DNA of 64,000 bases from Sulfitobacter noctilucae (GTDB lineage: Bacteria; Pseudomonadota; Alphaproteobacteria; Rhodobacterales; Rhodobacteraceae). The stretch is from NCBI RefSeq assembly GCF_000622365.1, contig NZ_JASC01000005.1, positions 30,838-94,837 on the forward strand, in the 5' to 3' direction. The notes beneath the pieces are model-generated. The model had not been told where the DNA came from. It ran no database searches and worked only from the letters and a program-made list of their open reading frames with translations. Made by a program: the position numbers and the translations under genes. Positions 44,301 through 53,542 of this stretch are shown here, in pieces (position 1 is the first letter of the stretch; every line of letters begins with the position of its first letter).

Positions 44301-44515
44301 ACCTCATCGGCAGCAGCGATATAGGCGGCCATACCGTTGATGCTTTGCAGATAGGTGGAAAGCCGCGCGCGAAGCACCTGAACACCGTCTTCGGACAGGC
44401 TATGGAATTCTCCATTCGCAACTTCTGCGTTGTTCCGCAAGCTTGACATGTACAGGCCGGACGTCAGGGCGATACACACCACAACAAGAAATATTTCCAA
44501 ACGTGAAGTCACCAC
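41324..44515 (-). CDS. CHASE-PAS hybrid sensor histidine kinase with C-terminal receiver
   Basis: 1063 residues. TM1 (about 8-26), a periplasmic CHASE domain (LRARLSTYLQSINGMAAYIA and LEKQLPNIGGLGLIIDVPD), TM2 near 295-313, three PAS regions (one beginning LLDALDNIRFANQAALECFG), HisKA VSHELRTPLTSIKGALGLL, ATPase NLISNACKYSDPS and GGTGLGLNITRQIVLRHGG, and a REC domain with VLHVEDDGDF and Asp in DVVILDWSLPDGD. The domain set fits a phosphorelay sensor that needs an Hpt protein; one is encoded at 38729. CHASE domains bind small extracellular ligands; the ligand here is unknown. Confidence 0.9.
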   Translation of the reverse strand: MVTSRLEIFLVVVCIALTSGLYMSSLRNNAEVANGEFHSLSEDGVQVLRARLSTYLQSINGMAAYIAAADEVDADSFATYVDSLKLEKQLPNIGGLGLIIDVPDAELDAFVEQMRDEGRTDFDVKLRTDSEMHYILKYVEPKATNSGAIGLDLSFTQDRVEVLEQAKATRSPQMTPPVSLVVNDKRLPGFVLIAPVFDPDEINSEDQFKGWVSAGFVSDRLISGLTSSHGSNYDLSVYDGTSVENGTQVFSSLQEGSEIGDHSATFQLNRFGRTWTLLFSSTPAFDRSFVSYQPLLILFSGLAFTAFLVTVLRNFHLKSTALREIARLRGQQVAEREEENRSIIQNDVTSVLLLDALDNIRFANQAALECFGFTSGEITGMKFANLATLLAEPAETHNAIGVRKDGRKLELDLQRNDWMNSEGAASTTVIIRDLTEQNQAQRDLKSNKALYDMALQGADIGVFDVDLTTGTSEVSETWCRIMGYTDGCNGMDTQRSFLSRIHPDDVEILNKADTDCIEGRTQRSIAEYRLKTRDGGWCWMRSDAVVVERDETGKATRMIGTQTDVTALRRDRNALEASEGLFRQVLASAPIGMALMDDQGRFIGLNDAFCELSGRSETDLLENARLADLIPYEHRKPIYAAITRMIKDDASSVYTGEHRIICAGKVERWGLLNISWSFDRNLGTNFFIAQVIDITEQKRLDQIKNEFVSTVSHELRTPLTSIKGALGLLTASASANLSSANGRLVQIASANAERLTDIVNDILDLEKIASGKITFDFGDCDLGTIIEDAGREMMPFAVTHESTLQLDVPDEPIGVFADPRRTKQVLANLISNACKYSDPSSDVVIKAERIDDQAIVFIQNVGPGVPEAFRSRIFDAFSQADSSDTRAKGGTGLGLNITRQIVLRHGGQIGFESIADGITVFWFTIPLAAQQKTKHTAPSRPQNRPTGMQSVLHVEDDGDFAEVISGALEKVAHVTHAKSLGAAKVAINSCSLDVVILDWSLPDGDAETLLNLIATRQPHARIIALSADAERRHDPRIYASMVKSRTDMASLISAVECHAAIAS

Positions 44516-44767
44516 TCACCCACATCCAAATGACACTTCTAATGTGCCCTTGCCTCAATCACACGGCATCCGTTTGCCGGATGTCCTTAAATTCTAGTAC
44601 AAGTTGATAAGTACCAGTATTTTAATTATCAATCCAGAGTGGAAGTGTTTCGTGCCGAGTGATGTATGTTTGCTGCAAAATAGCGTAACGTAAGTTCTCT
44701 GCCCGACTTTATGCGCGTGAGAGGTGGGAACTTCACGATCGGGAGGCTCGGGTTTTTCGTACACCAG

Positions 44768-45649
44768 TCAAAGCGCGCCTTCCGCGAGCCATTTGTCCAG
44801 CTGAGACCTGCTGATCTCAAAGTGCATGCTGTCCTCCCGGCCCCATGAGGCACCCCAGACCCACCCTTCGGTACGGAAGAAATCTGCGAGGATGGTCAAC
44901 CCGAGCTGTGTGCGCCCATCGCCAAGCGTATCGAGCTTGCCATCAATGTTCAGATCAACCGCCAAACCAAAGCTGTGGGTGGAGACACGGTTCGTTGTTC
45001 CGCGAATGCGCCGAACACAAAGCGCTCCGGCGGTGTTAATCCGGGCATAGAGGTCGGGGTCGGTGATGCGCACATTCTCGAACACCCGCGCCAGCGAATC
45101 GAGTGCGGGTTGCAGCATGGTGACCCGAATGGGGCCGACCTGCGTTGTTTTCAGCTTTGATTTCAGCCGCGGATTGGTCATCGCCTCGCATTTATCGCTC
45201 AGGTTCTGGCGCGGCAGGCCCAGCTTTTCGGTCAGATACCGGCCCCCCGCAATCTTAAGCCCCTTGTTCACGTTCCGGCGGTCAGCAATCAGCACCACCT
45301 GCGCATAGGCGTCGATGATGTCATTGGTGCCGTTCTGGCGAAACACTTCCGACCCGTCGGTTTGTGGCGCTTGCCCGCTAAGGGACGCACCGGGCACCTG
45401 CGGCTGAAACGCCGGACGTCTGCGCACCTCTTGGCCCAAGGCTGCCATGCCTTCGCGGATATCCTCCATGCGCAGGCGAATATCCTCGACCTGCTGGTTC
45501 AGGATCTCGATCTCGATCCGCGCCTGGCTGTCGATGGCAGGGCCCATGCCGCCGCGCGACTGGCCAAAAGCCATCGGCAAGACATACCACAGCACCGGGG
45601 CCAGAATGATGGCGATGGCCAGAATGATGGCCGGGATAATCAATCGCAT
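44768..45649 (-). CDS. Membrane-anchored M15-type peptidase (D-Ala-D-Ala carboxypeptidase/endopeptidase-like)
   Basis: 293 residues. One N-terminal membrane segment (about 4-28), a coiled-coil stretch (ARIEIEILNQQVEDIRLRME) and a C-terminal M15-like domain with Zn-ligand motifs THSFGLAVDLN (SxHxxGxAxD pattern) and DSMHFEIS. It probably cuts peptidoglycan in the periplasm. It stands at the left end of the type VI secretion block, divergent from the OmpA-kinase pair, so local wall opening for the secretion machine is possible but inferred. It lacks any known effector-delivery domain. Confidence 0.78.
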   Translation of the reverse strand: MRLIIPAIILAIAIILAPVLWYVLPMAFGQSRGGMGPAIDSQARIEIEILNQQVEDIRLRMEDIREGMAALGQEVRRRPAFQPQVPGASLSGQAPQTDGSEVFRQNGTNDIIDAYAQVVLIADRRNVNKGLKIAGGRYLTEKLGLPRQNLSDKCEAMTNPRLKSKLKTTQVGPIRVTMLQPALDSLARVFENVRITDPDLYARINTAGALCVRRIRGTTNRVSTHSFGLAVDLNIDGKLDTLGDGRTQLGLTILADFFRTEGWVWGASWGREDSMHFEISRSQLDKWLAEGAL

Positions 45650-45798
45650 GAAATAATGCTCGCATAAATGAAGTGCGCCTGTTCACAGATAGCTTAGGCC
45701 AAAGAGGGGTCGCGCGTCAAAACCGTTGTGACCGCTCCGGCTGTCGTATATCCTTGGGCCAGTTAATTTGATGAACCATATTTTTGAAAGGAGACGGT

Positions 45799-46368
45799 AT
45801 GTTTTTTCTGCGTGCCTTCACCGCGGCCGCTGCCGCGACGCTCTTCACTTGCGCAGGCGCATTTGTGTCGGCGCAAACTGATCTTACGGCGGATGAGATC
45901 AAGGATGCATTCAACAAGCAAAAGACCCGTGGGTTGGTGATCGTGCCGTCGGGCCAGACCGACACCGCAACGGATACCGCCCCTGCCGGGACGGAAGTTG
46001 CTGCCGCCGAGGAATATGTCGCGGTGGACAAGGCTGATCAGGTTAACGTCAAGATCAGCTTTGATTTCGACAGTGCTGCCCTGCGCGAGGATGAAAAGCC
46101 CAAACTGGCCAGCCTCTGTGATGCGATGAAAGCAGTGGATGTTGCCGTGTTCCAGATCATCGGCCACACAGACAGTTCCGGCTCTGCCGCCTATAACGAA
46201 AACCTGTCGCTGCTGCGCGCACAGGAAGTAAAACGGCATATGGTATCCAGCTGCGGCATCGAAGAGGACCGCTTGCGGGCGATCGGTCTGGGCGAAAGTG
46301 CGCCCTTTGATCCCGCTGATCCACGCAGTGACGCCAACCGCCGGGTCGAGTTTCAGGCGCTTGGCTAA
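45799..46368 (+). CDS. OmpA-family peptidoglycan-binding protein
   Basis: 189 residues from the ATG at 45799 (AAAGGAG 6 bases upstream). The signal peptide ends in FVSAQ. A linker of about 50 residues is followed by an OmpA C-terminal domain: ISFDFDSAALREDEKP, QIIGHTDSSGSAAYNENLSL and the meso-diaminopimelate-binding-type NRRVEFQAL. It lies upstream of the T6SS kinase gene on the same strand. Probably periplasmic or outer-membrane associated; it may help anchor the secretion apparatus. Confidence 0.85.
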   Translation: MFFLRAFTAAAAATLFTCAGAFVSAQTDLTADEIKDAFNKQKTRGLVIVPSGQTDTATDTAPAGTEVAAAEEYVAVDKADQVNVKISFDFDSAALREDEKPKLASLCDAMKAVDVAVFQIIGHTDSSGSAAYNENLSLLRAQEVKRHMVSSCGIEEDRLRAIGLGESAPFDPADPRSDANRRVEFQALG

Positions 46369-46410
46369 ACGCGGCTTGCGTGTCTCGGCCTTGCAGACTG
46401 GAATGACCTT

Positions 46411-48564
46411 ATGACAGACCCCCGACCCGGCGATGCCTTTCAACCGGGTGATGTGCTGAACAACACCTACCGGATCGAGGCGCTTTTGGGCCGCGGGGGC
46501 ACCTCGGATGTCTATCGCGCCCGAAGCGAGATTTCGGGTCGGCTGGTCGCGATCAAAGTGCTCAAGTCCGAGTTTTCGGGCAACGATGACTATCTGGTGC
46601 TGATGACCCGCGAAGAGGAAATTCGCGAGATCAGGCACGATGCCATCGTGCGCTATTCCGAAAACCACCGCACCGCCGAAGGTCTGGTCTATTTGTTGAT
46701 GGATTTTATCGACGGCCCGGGTCTGGATAAAAAGCTCAAGGAAGGGCCGATGGCAGCCGAGGACCTGCTGGTCCTGTGCAAGCGCGTGGGCGAAGGGCTG
46801 AAGGCGGCGCATGACCGGTCGATCGTGCACCGCGATCTGTCGCCCGACAATATCATCCTGCGCGACGGCGATCCTGCACAGGCGGTGGTGATTGATTTCG
46901 GCATTGCCAAGGATACCAATCCGGGGGCCGAGACCATTGTCGGCAATGAATTTGCCGGGAAATACGCCTATGCCGCGCCCGAGCAGCTGAGCGGAAACAC
47001 CGACGCGCGGTCTGATATCTATTCACTGGGCGCGCTGCTGCTGGCGAACTTTCGCGGTAAATCACCTGAAGTGGGCGCAAACCCGATGGAGGTCGTTCAG
47101 AAAAAGAACGACCCTCTTGATACCTCTGATGTGCCAGAGCCGCTGAAAACACTGTTGGACCGGATGACAGCGCCAGACCCGGCCCAGCGGTTCCAATCCA
47201 TGAGCGAGGTACTCGCGTTTCTTGATAGCGGCGGCACTGAAGAGGCGCTTGGCGATGAAACCATCATCGTTGCCCCGCCGAAGGCCAAACCACAACCGAC
47301 GACCGCTGTCCCTGACCCTGCACCATCTGCCAAAACGCCTGCCAAAAGTACGGGCCGTCCGACGGGCCTGATCGCAGCCGCCGCCGCGGTTGTGTTGATC
47401 GGCGGCGCTGCGGCGGCGTTTTTCGCAGGTGTATTTGACAGCGGCCCCCGGTTTCCCGCGGTCAGCCCCTATACGCTGGACATTGAAAACCTCGAAGATC
47501 TGCCCGCCATGGCCAGCGGATTTGTCCCCGACCCCGAAATGCAAAACGCGCTGGTGAACCGGATGAGCGCACTTGGCGGCGACGTGGATGTGACACTTGC
47601 CACGGGCCGCATTGCGCCAAGCTGGGATGCGGATGTACTGCAAGTGCTGGAAGATATTTCGGTGCTGGATCACTGGCAGCTGTCGCTTGACGGCAACCTT
47701 GGCACGATCACAGGCAGCACATCGGATGCCGATGTGGCTTCGACCCTTACGGCGCTGTACTCCGAAACCTGGCCCGGCGCGCTTAGCGGCAGTATCGAGA
47801 TTGCGTTGACTTCGCTGTTTCTGGAAGCGGCGGCGGTTGAGCAAGTCTTGGAACAATTCGCTGATTGCGGCCCGTTGATCCAAGTGAACGATCCCGGTCC
47901 GGTGGGCTATGGTCCGGAGGATCCGGTGCTGATCAAAGGCACGCTTTCAGGCGATGCCAGCCGCGCGGGATTACAAGATGCATTGGATGACACCACCGAT
48001 GGCCGCACCGTGGTCATTGACGCCGAAATCATGAATCCGACCCTTTGTCTGGTCGAGAATTTTCTTCCTGAAGCCCCTTCAAGCGAGATTGGGATCACCT
48101 TTCGGGATGGTGCGACGGGACAAGAGAACACCACAGGTGATTTTCGTGTTGGTGAAAATCCGGTGATTGATGTGATCATCCCCGACAGCGTTTATACCGG
48201 TTATCTCTCAGTTTCTGTGCTGGATGTATCGGGCAATGTGTTTCATCTGTTGCCGAATATCGGACGGGCCGACAATTCAGTGAACACGTTGCGTGGCAGT
48301 GAAATTGGCGCAGTTCCTGTGCGGGTGGCCTATAGCCTGGATGAAGAACGGCCCGAAGGTGGCATCGCCTTTGCGGTTGACGGATCCTCTTTGGGCAAGA
48401 GCAAGATATTGGTCATTCATTCCGAGGCACCGCTGTTTCGCCAGATGCGACCGACAACTGAATCTGCGGTCGGCTACGCTGAAGCGCTGAGCCTTCGGGC
48501 GGAAGAAGGTCAGGGGCTTATCCGGTCGCTCGACTCGCGTATTCTGACCACCTCACAGCCCTAG
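46411..48564 (+). CDS. T6SS-linked PpkA-like transmembrane Ser/Thr protein kinase
   Basis: 717 residues. Kinase domain about 20-275: glycine loop LLGRGGTSDVYRA, Lys49, HRDLSPDN (140-147) and DFG at 162-164. A Pro/Ala linker and one membrane segment (319-341) lead to a ~375-residue periplasmic region with a DUF4384-like end (VFHLLPNIGRADNSVNTLRG). It would act with the PppA-like phosphatase and FHA protein encoded opposite to control T6SS assembly by threonine phosphorylation. It stops 3 bases from the convergent phosphatase gene. Confidence 0.85.
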   Translation: MTDPRPGDAFQPGDVLNNTYRIEALLGRGGTSDVYRARSEISGRLVAIKVLKSEFSGNDDYLVLMTREEEIREIRHDAIVRYSENHRTAEGLVYLLMDFIDGPGLDKKLKEGPMAAEDLLVLCKRVGEGLKAAHDRSIVHRDLSPDNIILRDGDPAQAVVIDFGIAKDTNPGAETIVGNEFAGKYAYAAPEQLSGNTDARSDIYSLGALLLANFRGKSPEVGANPMEVVQKKNDPLDTSDVPEPLKTLLDRMTAPDPAQRFQSMSEVLAFLDSGGTEEALGDETIIVAPPKAKPQPTTAVPDPAPSAKTPAKSTGRPTGLIAAAAAVVLIGGAAAAFFAGVFDSGPRFPAVSPYTLDIENLEDLPAMASGFVPDPEMQNALVNRMSALGGDVDVTLATGRIAPSWDADVLQVLEDISVLDHWQLSLDGNLGTITGSTSDADVASTLTALYSETWPGALSGSIEIALTSLFLEAAAVEQVLEQFADCGPLIQVNDPGPVGYGPEDPVLIKGTLSGDASRAGLQDALDDTTDGRTVVIDAEIMNPTLCLVENFLPEAPSSEIGITFRDGATGQENTTGDFRVGENPVIDVIIPDSVYTGYLSVSVLDVSGNVFHLLPNIGRADNSVNTLRGSEIGAVPVRVAYSLDEERPEGGIAFAVDGSSLGKSKILVIHSEAPLFRQMRPTTESAVGYAEALSLRAEEGQGLIRSLDSRILTTSQP

Positions 48565-48567
48565 GCG

Positions 48568-49284
48568 CTAAAGAATATCGACCACAGCGGCGGTGATGTT
48601 ATCGGCGCCGCCTCCCGCCAGCGCAATCTGGATCAGATGGTCACAGATCACTTCGATCGGTTGTGTGGAAAGCGCGCGGCGTAGCATGTCGAAAGTCGCA
48701 TATTTGCTCAGCCCATCTGAGCACAACAGGAACCGGTCGCCCGGCGCAATCTGTCCTCTGATCTTTTCGATCTCAAGCACGTCACCCACACCAACGGCGC
48801 GGGTTATGGCGTTGGATTGCGGGTGATGCTCCGCTTCGTCCCAGCTCAGCTGTCCTGTCTCGACCAGAGCGGCGACAACGGAGTGATCGGTGGTCAGCAT
48901 CTCGATCTGACCATCGCGAAACCGGTAAAGCCTGCTGTCGCCCGCCCAAAGGGCCGCAAAATGACCTTCGGCAAGGAGCAGTCCCACGACGGTGGCACCC
49001 ATCACATCGACACCACGGCTTGCGGCTTCATCGCGAATGGCGCGGTGGGCGTCCTGGATGGTATCGCGCAGCGCCTGCATCCGGTCAGCGGGTGCCAGAT
49101 TGGGCGGGATGCCTGCTGCCATATCCGCGATCAAACGGCTGGCATAGTCGCCTGCCGCGTGGCCGCCCATTCCGTCTGACACCAGCCAGATGTCCAGTTC
49201 CGGCAGCGCCAGAACCGCGTCTTCGTTCACTTTGCGTTTAAGGCCCACATGGGTTTGTACGCTGTAGCGGGTGTGCAGGGTCAT
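48568..49284 (-). CDS. pppA: PP2C-type protein phosphatase (PppA)
   Basis: 238 residues from the ATG at 49284 (ATGA overlap with tagF). PP2C motifs: GLKRKVNEDAVLAL, WLVSDGMGGHAAGDYAS, LWAGDSRLYRFRDG and FLLCSDGLSKYA carry the metal-binding Asp residues. It antagonises the PpkA-like kinase and resets T6SS assembly. Last gene of the minus-strand T6SS run. Confidence 0.92.
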   Translation of the reverse strand: MTLHTRYSVQTHVGLKRKVNEDAVLALPELDIWLVSDGMGGHAAGDYASRLIADMAAGIPPNLAPADRMQALRDTIQDAHRAIRDEAASRGVDVMGATVVGLLLAEGHFAALWAGDSRLYRFRDGQIEMLTTDHSVVAALVETGQLSWDEAEHHPQSNAITRAVGVGDVLEIEKIRGQIAPGDRFLLCSDGLSKYATFDMLRRALSTQPIEVICDHLIQIALAGGGADNITAAVVDIL

Positions 49285-49967
49285 CCTTGGGGCCTCGCAT
49301 CCCCCCAAAGGGGGGCATTCAGATCAAACAGGGCGCGCGCCTGGTGCGCATCGGGTAGCCCGTCGCAGATCAAGGCGCGGCGGGTGTCTTGCAGCAACGT
49401 GCTCCACAAACTGGGCGCTGCCATACCGGTCAGGCCGACAAAGCCTGCGGCCAGTTCGTGTGCGATGCTAGGGTCGCTTGCTTCATCCAGAACAATTGCG
49501 CCGCCCACGCGGCGAGGTGGCGAAAAACTCTGGGCGTCGGGTGGTGAGATTTTTTCCAAACCAGCGGCAAGGTGTTCGCGGTCCGTGCCGTCTTCGAGGG
49601 TGGTCAGCGCAAGGGTTTCCAACTGATCAAAGGTCTCTTCCTGAACCATGTGATCCAGGGCCATCGGCCCGTCGCCCGGCAACGGCACCATCAGCGCCAA
49701 AGGAAAGCGGCGACCTACACGGTCGACCGATGGCATCAGCACGCCCAGCACTTTGCTAGAGCCCGCAAGGCCCGGGGACAGGGTGAACCGCCAAATCGGC
49801 GCCGACATATACTGATCATCCCAAGCCTCTCCTCCGGCCTCTGCCGCCGCCATCATCGCGCCTTGCAGCCAATCATCCCAAACCCGCACAAACCCCGGCG
49901 GGGTGTTGAGTTGGAAAAAGTCGCCCAAGGCGGGTATTTTGCCAAAGGCACCGAACCCTTGCCCCAT
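49281..49967 (-). CDS. tagF: T6SS-associated protein TagF
   Basis: 228 residues. The N-terminal FGKIPALGDFFQLNTPPGFV matches the TagF/DUF2094 consensus. Further family elements are WRFTLSPGLAG and FPLALMVPL. TagF is a post-translational repressor of T6SS firing in the threonine-phosphorylation circuit. It overlaps tssM and pppA by 3-4 bases each, so is translationally coupled. Confidence 0.9.
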   Translation of the reverse strand: MGQGFGAFGKIPALGDFFQLNTPPGFVRVWDDWLQGAMMAAAEAGGEAWDDQYMSAPIWRFTLSPGLAGSSKVLGVLMPSVDRVGRRFPLALMVPLPGDGPMALDHMVQEETFDQLETLALTTLEDGTDREHLAAGLEKISPPDAQSFSPPRRVGGAIVLDEASDPSIAHELAAGFVGLTGMAAPSLWSTLLQDTRRALICDGLPDAHQARALFDLNAPLWGDARPQG

Positions 49968-52900
49968 CAGAACGTCTTGGGACAGTTGAATTTAGACAGG
50001 GCAGGCAATGCGAACGGGTTGATGACAGACCCTGACTGAAGCTGAAAAATCGCAATTCTCCCCGAGACATTAAAGATGACGCGCTTGCGGTCCGATACGT
50101 TGGTGCGCCTGATTTCTGCGGCATCCAGCAGTCGGAACCACGCCCATGGCCCGTCTTTGGCCAACTGACTTTCGCCATTGCTGAGACTGGGTTGGAACAC
50201 CACGCCCGCCAGCCCCACCGTGCCGGGCCATGTGATTGCCACGGGCGTATTGTTGGGACGGCGGGTTTCGAACAGGACATTCTGCGCGCCGATGGTCAGT
50301 TGAACCGATGCGGCCTTGGGGTCCAACGCCTCTGGCGTGATCTGGAACTGCACCTGTGGCGCTGCCCCACCCGCAAAGAAAGCGTCACGGATTTCGGCGG
50401 CATATTGCAGCTGTTCCAACACAGCGGGCGAGATGCCAAGGTCCACGTCATTGACCTTTTTCCACGTCCAGGGCCGCGATCGGGTGTCGACAAATTTCGC
50501 AAGATGTTGGGCAAAGAAAGCGTCGACCATACCGCCCGGAGCAAAAAGTTTGGCAAAGTCCGCCATTGCCACATCAGCCCGCGCCTGCCTGTTAAAGGGG
50601 TAGCGGTTTTCAAGCGCCTGCGTGCAGAAAGGCAGCACGTTGGACTGCCACGCGGCATTGATTGACGACCGCGTGCCGTCCGCAGTGATACCCGTTGAAC
50701 TGCTGGTAATCTGGCTCGCCCAGCGTTCCAGCGGGCCGGGAATACGGCTTGCCATCTGCTGAAAGCGTTGGGTGGCGGTGCCGCCCTCGCTGGCCGTGGC
50801 GGCGATGCCGCTGAACGACATCTTGTTCAACTCCTGATAGACTTCCTGCAAGGTGGCAATCAGCAGATCAAGCTCGCTGTTCTGTCCTTCGGGCCGTTCG
50901 ACAAGCGTGTGCAGCCAGGCAAAGCGTTCCTCTACATATGCACCGGGCGGTTTGGGCGGTGCACCATTTTCGCCACTTGCCGAATTTTGCAAAGCCTCCA
51001 GCAAGATTTCACCCTGAACGCTCAGCGCCGACCGCGCCTCAATCTGGGCGATGCGGCCCAGACCGCTCTCTACAGCTTCGCCGCCCAAAAGGCTGCGGTT
51101 TTCGGTCAGCTTGGTCTGTTCGGAGATCTCGTTCAGGATATTGACCAAGGGCGAGGTGGGACCGGACAGAACATTCGTCACCTCGACCGCATGGGACAGC
51201 GATTCAAGCGGGATCACGTCAATATCGCCAAGGATCGCGTCATACTTGGCGATGTAATCGTTGTAATAAAGGTTCAGCACATCGCGGCTGAGCGCGGTGA
51301 GCGCGCCATCGGTCTGCTCTGCCACGCCGCGCGGGCCCAGCACCCAACTGTCGCGTTGGATGCGGCGGGCCACGCCAAGCGCTTCGCCCAGAAACACATT
51401 GTTGAACCCGTCATAGGTGAAAATCCCCGGCACGCCGGAATTAAGCGGATTGCCCGAAGAGCGGACCAGAACGCGGGTTACCGCAGGCCCGCCCGCTTCG
51501 GTGATGCGCCATTCAGGCAGGCTGGTTGCAGAGGCGCTATTGATGATGCCGTTATACACCCGTTGGGCCAGCGGCATTTCCGACAGGATGCCCTGCACCT
51601 GTTCGACAAGCGGCCCGTTCAGCGCGATCTTTTCCATCGGCTGGGACAGCATCGCATCCAGATGCACGCCAAGATCATTGCGCAATTGTTCACGGTTGGG
51701 CCCGGCAAAAGTGATAGACCAATCAATCGCCATCCACTCCTGTACAAGCTCGGTGCTCATCGGCCCTTCGAGCCCCAGCATCAAATAGATTTTCAGCGCT
51801 TCATAGAGCAGATCAGGATTGTTGACGTTGCCCGTAATTTGTTCTTCCAGCCGCAGCAATAGACGCGGCAGAAGGCGCTGGTTCAGCGCCGCGCGGTAGG
51901 TCTGGGCGGCCTGAGTACCGATGACTTCACCTTGATACAGGCCATAGGTCAGCTTGCGTTCGGGGTCGGGATCACCGGCCACAGGATTGCCGGGCATATC
52001 ACGCAAAACATTCAGCGCTTCAACTACCGGCGGCAGATCAGTGTCCCCGATGGGGCTGGTGGGCAGCACGGCGCTGACCTGTTGGTAGCTGTCGATATAG
52101 GTGCCCGCCTGCGCAATCAGATCGCGATTGCCCAGATAGCTGCGGGTGAACAGCGTGCCGGTGATCAGTGCCACAATGACAGTGGCCGCAATCGCCGCGC
52201 GCTTGGTCCAACGGTAGCGGCGCTCGACCTTGTCATCGGCCGAGACAAGCCCCGCCTCGGGAAAGATCACGGCCTCGAACAGGCGTGTAAGAAAGTAGGA
52301 CCGCCCCTGCCCTTGCCCCGTGCCAATCGCCTGACGGCCGATACCAAAAGTGCGGGCCATACCAAGCATCAGGCGGTCAATCGGCGTACCTTCCTGCGTG
52401 CCGGAGGTGAAATAGACGCCCCGCAGCATGTGGCGCTGTTCATAGCGGTTGTCCTGAAACACCTCTTGCAGGAAGTTCCGCGCGACTGCCCGCATGGCGG
52501 CCACCTGTGATGGGAAACCCGCAATCAGGGATCGCCGCTGGGGGTCTATTTCCGTCTGCATCCGCTCTAGCGATTGGGCGTTCAATTGACCCAAGAGCAA
52601 GGCGAATTCGGAATCAAATGCAGCCACGGGCGACGCTTCGCCTTTGGACGTATCAAGCGGCAGGGTGAACCCCCAAACCTGCTCGCGGTCTTCTTTGCCC
52701 AGATTGTCGTAGAATTCAGAGAAGCCTGCGATCAGATCGGCCTTCGTAAACAGCACATAGACGGGAAAGCGCACTCCCAGCTTTTCGCGCAATTCATTCA
52801 GGCGGCGGCGCACGGCCATGGCGTGGCTGGCTTGTGTGATCTCGTCCTGCTGCAACAGATCACTCAGCGAGATGGCGATCATCGCGCCGTTAATGGGCTG

Positions 52901-53542
52901 GCGCTTGCGATATTTCTTGAGCAGACCCAGAAAGCCAAGCCAGCCCGCATTGTCCGTATCGGCATCGCTTTCCTGCGTAGTATAGCGGCCCGCCGTGTCG
53001 ATTAGCACGGCATTATTTGTGAACCACCAGTCGCAATTGCGTGTGCCCCCCACACCGCCAATAGCGGTTTTGCCCATGCTTTCGGCCAATGGAAATTTTA
53101 GACCCGAATTCACAATCGCCGTTGTCTTGCCCGCGCCCGGCGGGCCAATCATCACATACCACGGCAACTCATTCAGGTTCTTGCGCCCGTTCTTGGATTT
53201 GCGCAGCTCGGTCATCGCCAGCTTCAGCTTGTCACGCAATTCGCCCAACTCGACCGAGGTGACGTCGTCCTCGGCACTGTCGATCTGTTCCGCGATCTCT
53301 TCGGTCATGGCCTTATCGCGGCGGCGCCGGCGTAGGAACACAAAGAGCATCAGCATCAGGAAGAAGAACCAAATCCCGCTGATAAAGATGACCCGCGACC
53401 AGATACCATCGAAGGGCCGCCATTCTTCGTTGCCAATGAAGGGCGCGAGGAACCAAACCGCGGCCGACAGCGAAATCGCGGCCAGCAAAAAGATCGTGTA
53501 GATGGATTTGAAGAAGAAGCGTAGTATGCGGCGTCCGTACAT
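49967..53542 (-). CDS. tssM: T6SS membrane-complex protein TssM (IcmF-like)
   Basis: 1191 residues. Two membrane segments (about 13-35 and 50-70), a cytoplasmic P-loop domain with MIGPPGAGKTTAIVNSGLKF (133 onward) and DTAGRYTTQ, a third membrane segment near 450, and a long periplasmic region with DUF1215-like (IcmF-related) and C-terminal VasK-like parts (PNNTPVAITWPGTVGLAGVV). It spans the envelope with TssL. No TssJ lipoprotein gene is visible nearby. Start overlaps the tssL stop (TAATG). Confidence 0.93.
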   Translation of the reverse strand: MYGRRILRFFFKSIYTIFLLAAISLSAAVWFLAPFIGNEEWRPFDGIWSRVIFISGIWFFFLMLMLFVFLRRRRRDKAMTEEIAEQIDSAEDDVTSVELGELRDKLKLAMTELRKSKNGRKNLNELPWYVMIGPPGAGKTTAIVNSGLKFPLAESMGKTAIGGVGGTRNCDWWFTNNAVLIDTAGRYTTQESDADTDNAGWLGFLGLLKKYRKRQPINGAMIAISLSDLLQQDEITQASHAMAVRRRLNELREKLGVRFPVYVLFTKADLIAGFSEFYDNLGKEDREQVWGFTLPLDTSKGEASPVAAFDSEFALLLGQLNAQSLERMQTEIDPQRRSLIAGFPSQVAAMRAVARNFLQEVFQDNRYEQRHMLRGVYFTSGTQEGTPIDRLMLGMARTFGIGRQAIGTGQGQGRSYFLTRLFEAVIFPEAGLVSADDKVERRYRWTKRAAIAATVIVALITGTLFTRSYLGNRDLIAQAGTYIDSYQQVSAVLPTSPIGDTDLPPVVEALNVLRDMPGNPVAGDPDPERKLTYGLYQGEVIGTQAAQTYRAALNQRLLPRLLLRLEEQITGNVNNPDLLYEALKIYLMLGLEGPMSTELVQEWMAIDWSITFAGPNREQLRNDLGVHLDAMLSQPMEKIALNGPLVEQVQGILSEMPLAQRVYNGIINSASATSLPEWRITEAGGPAVTRVLVRSSGNPLNSGVPGIFTYDGFNNVFLGEALGVARRIQRDSWVLGPRGVAEQTDGALTALSRDVLNLYYNDYIAKYDAILGDIDVIPLESLSHAVEVTNVLSGPTSPLVNILNEISEQTKLTENRSLLGGEAVESGLGRIAQIEARSALSVQGEILLEALQNSASGENGAPPKPPGAYVEERFAWLHTLVERPEGQNSELDLLIATLQEVYQELNKMSFSGIAATASEGGTATQRFQQMASRIPGPLERWASQITSSSTGITADGTRSSINAAWQSNVLPFCTQALENRYPFNRQARADVAMADFAKLFAPGGMVDAFFAQHLAKFVDTRSRPWTWKKVNDVDLGISPAVLEQLQYAAEIRDAFFAGGAAPQVQFQITPEALDPKAASVQLTIGAQNVLFETRRPNNTPVAITWPGTVGLAGVVFQPSLSNGESQLAKDGPWAWFRLLDAAEIRRTNVSDRKRVIFNVSGRIAIFQLQSGSVINPFALPALSKFNCPKTF

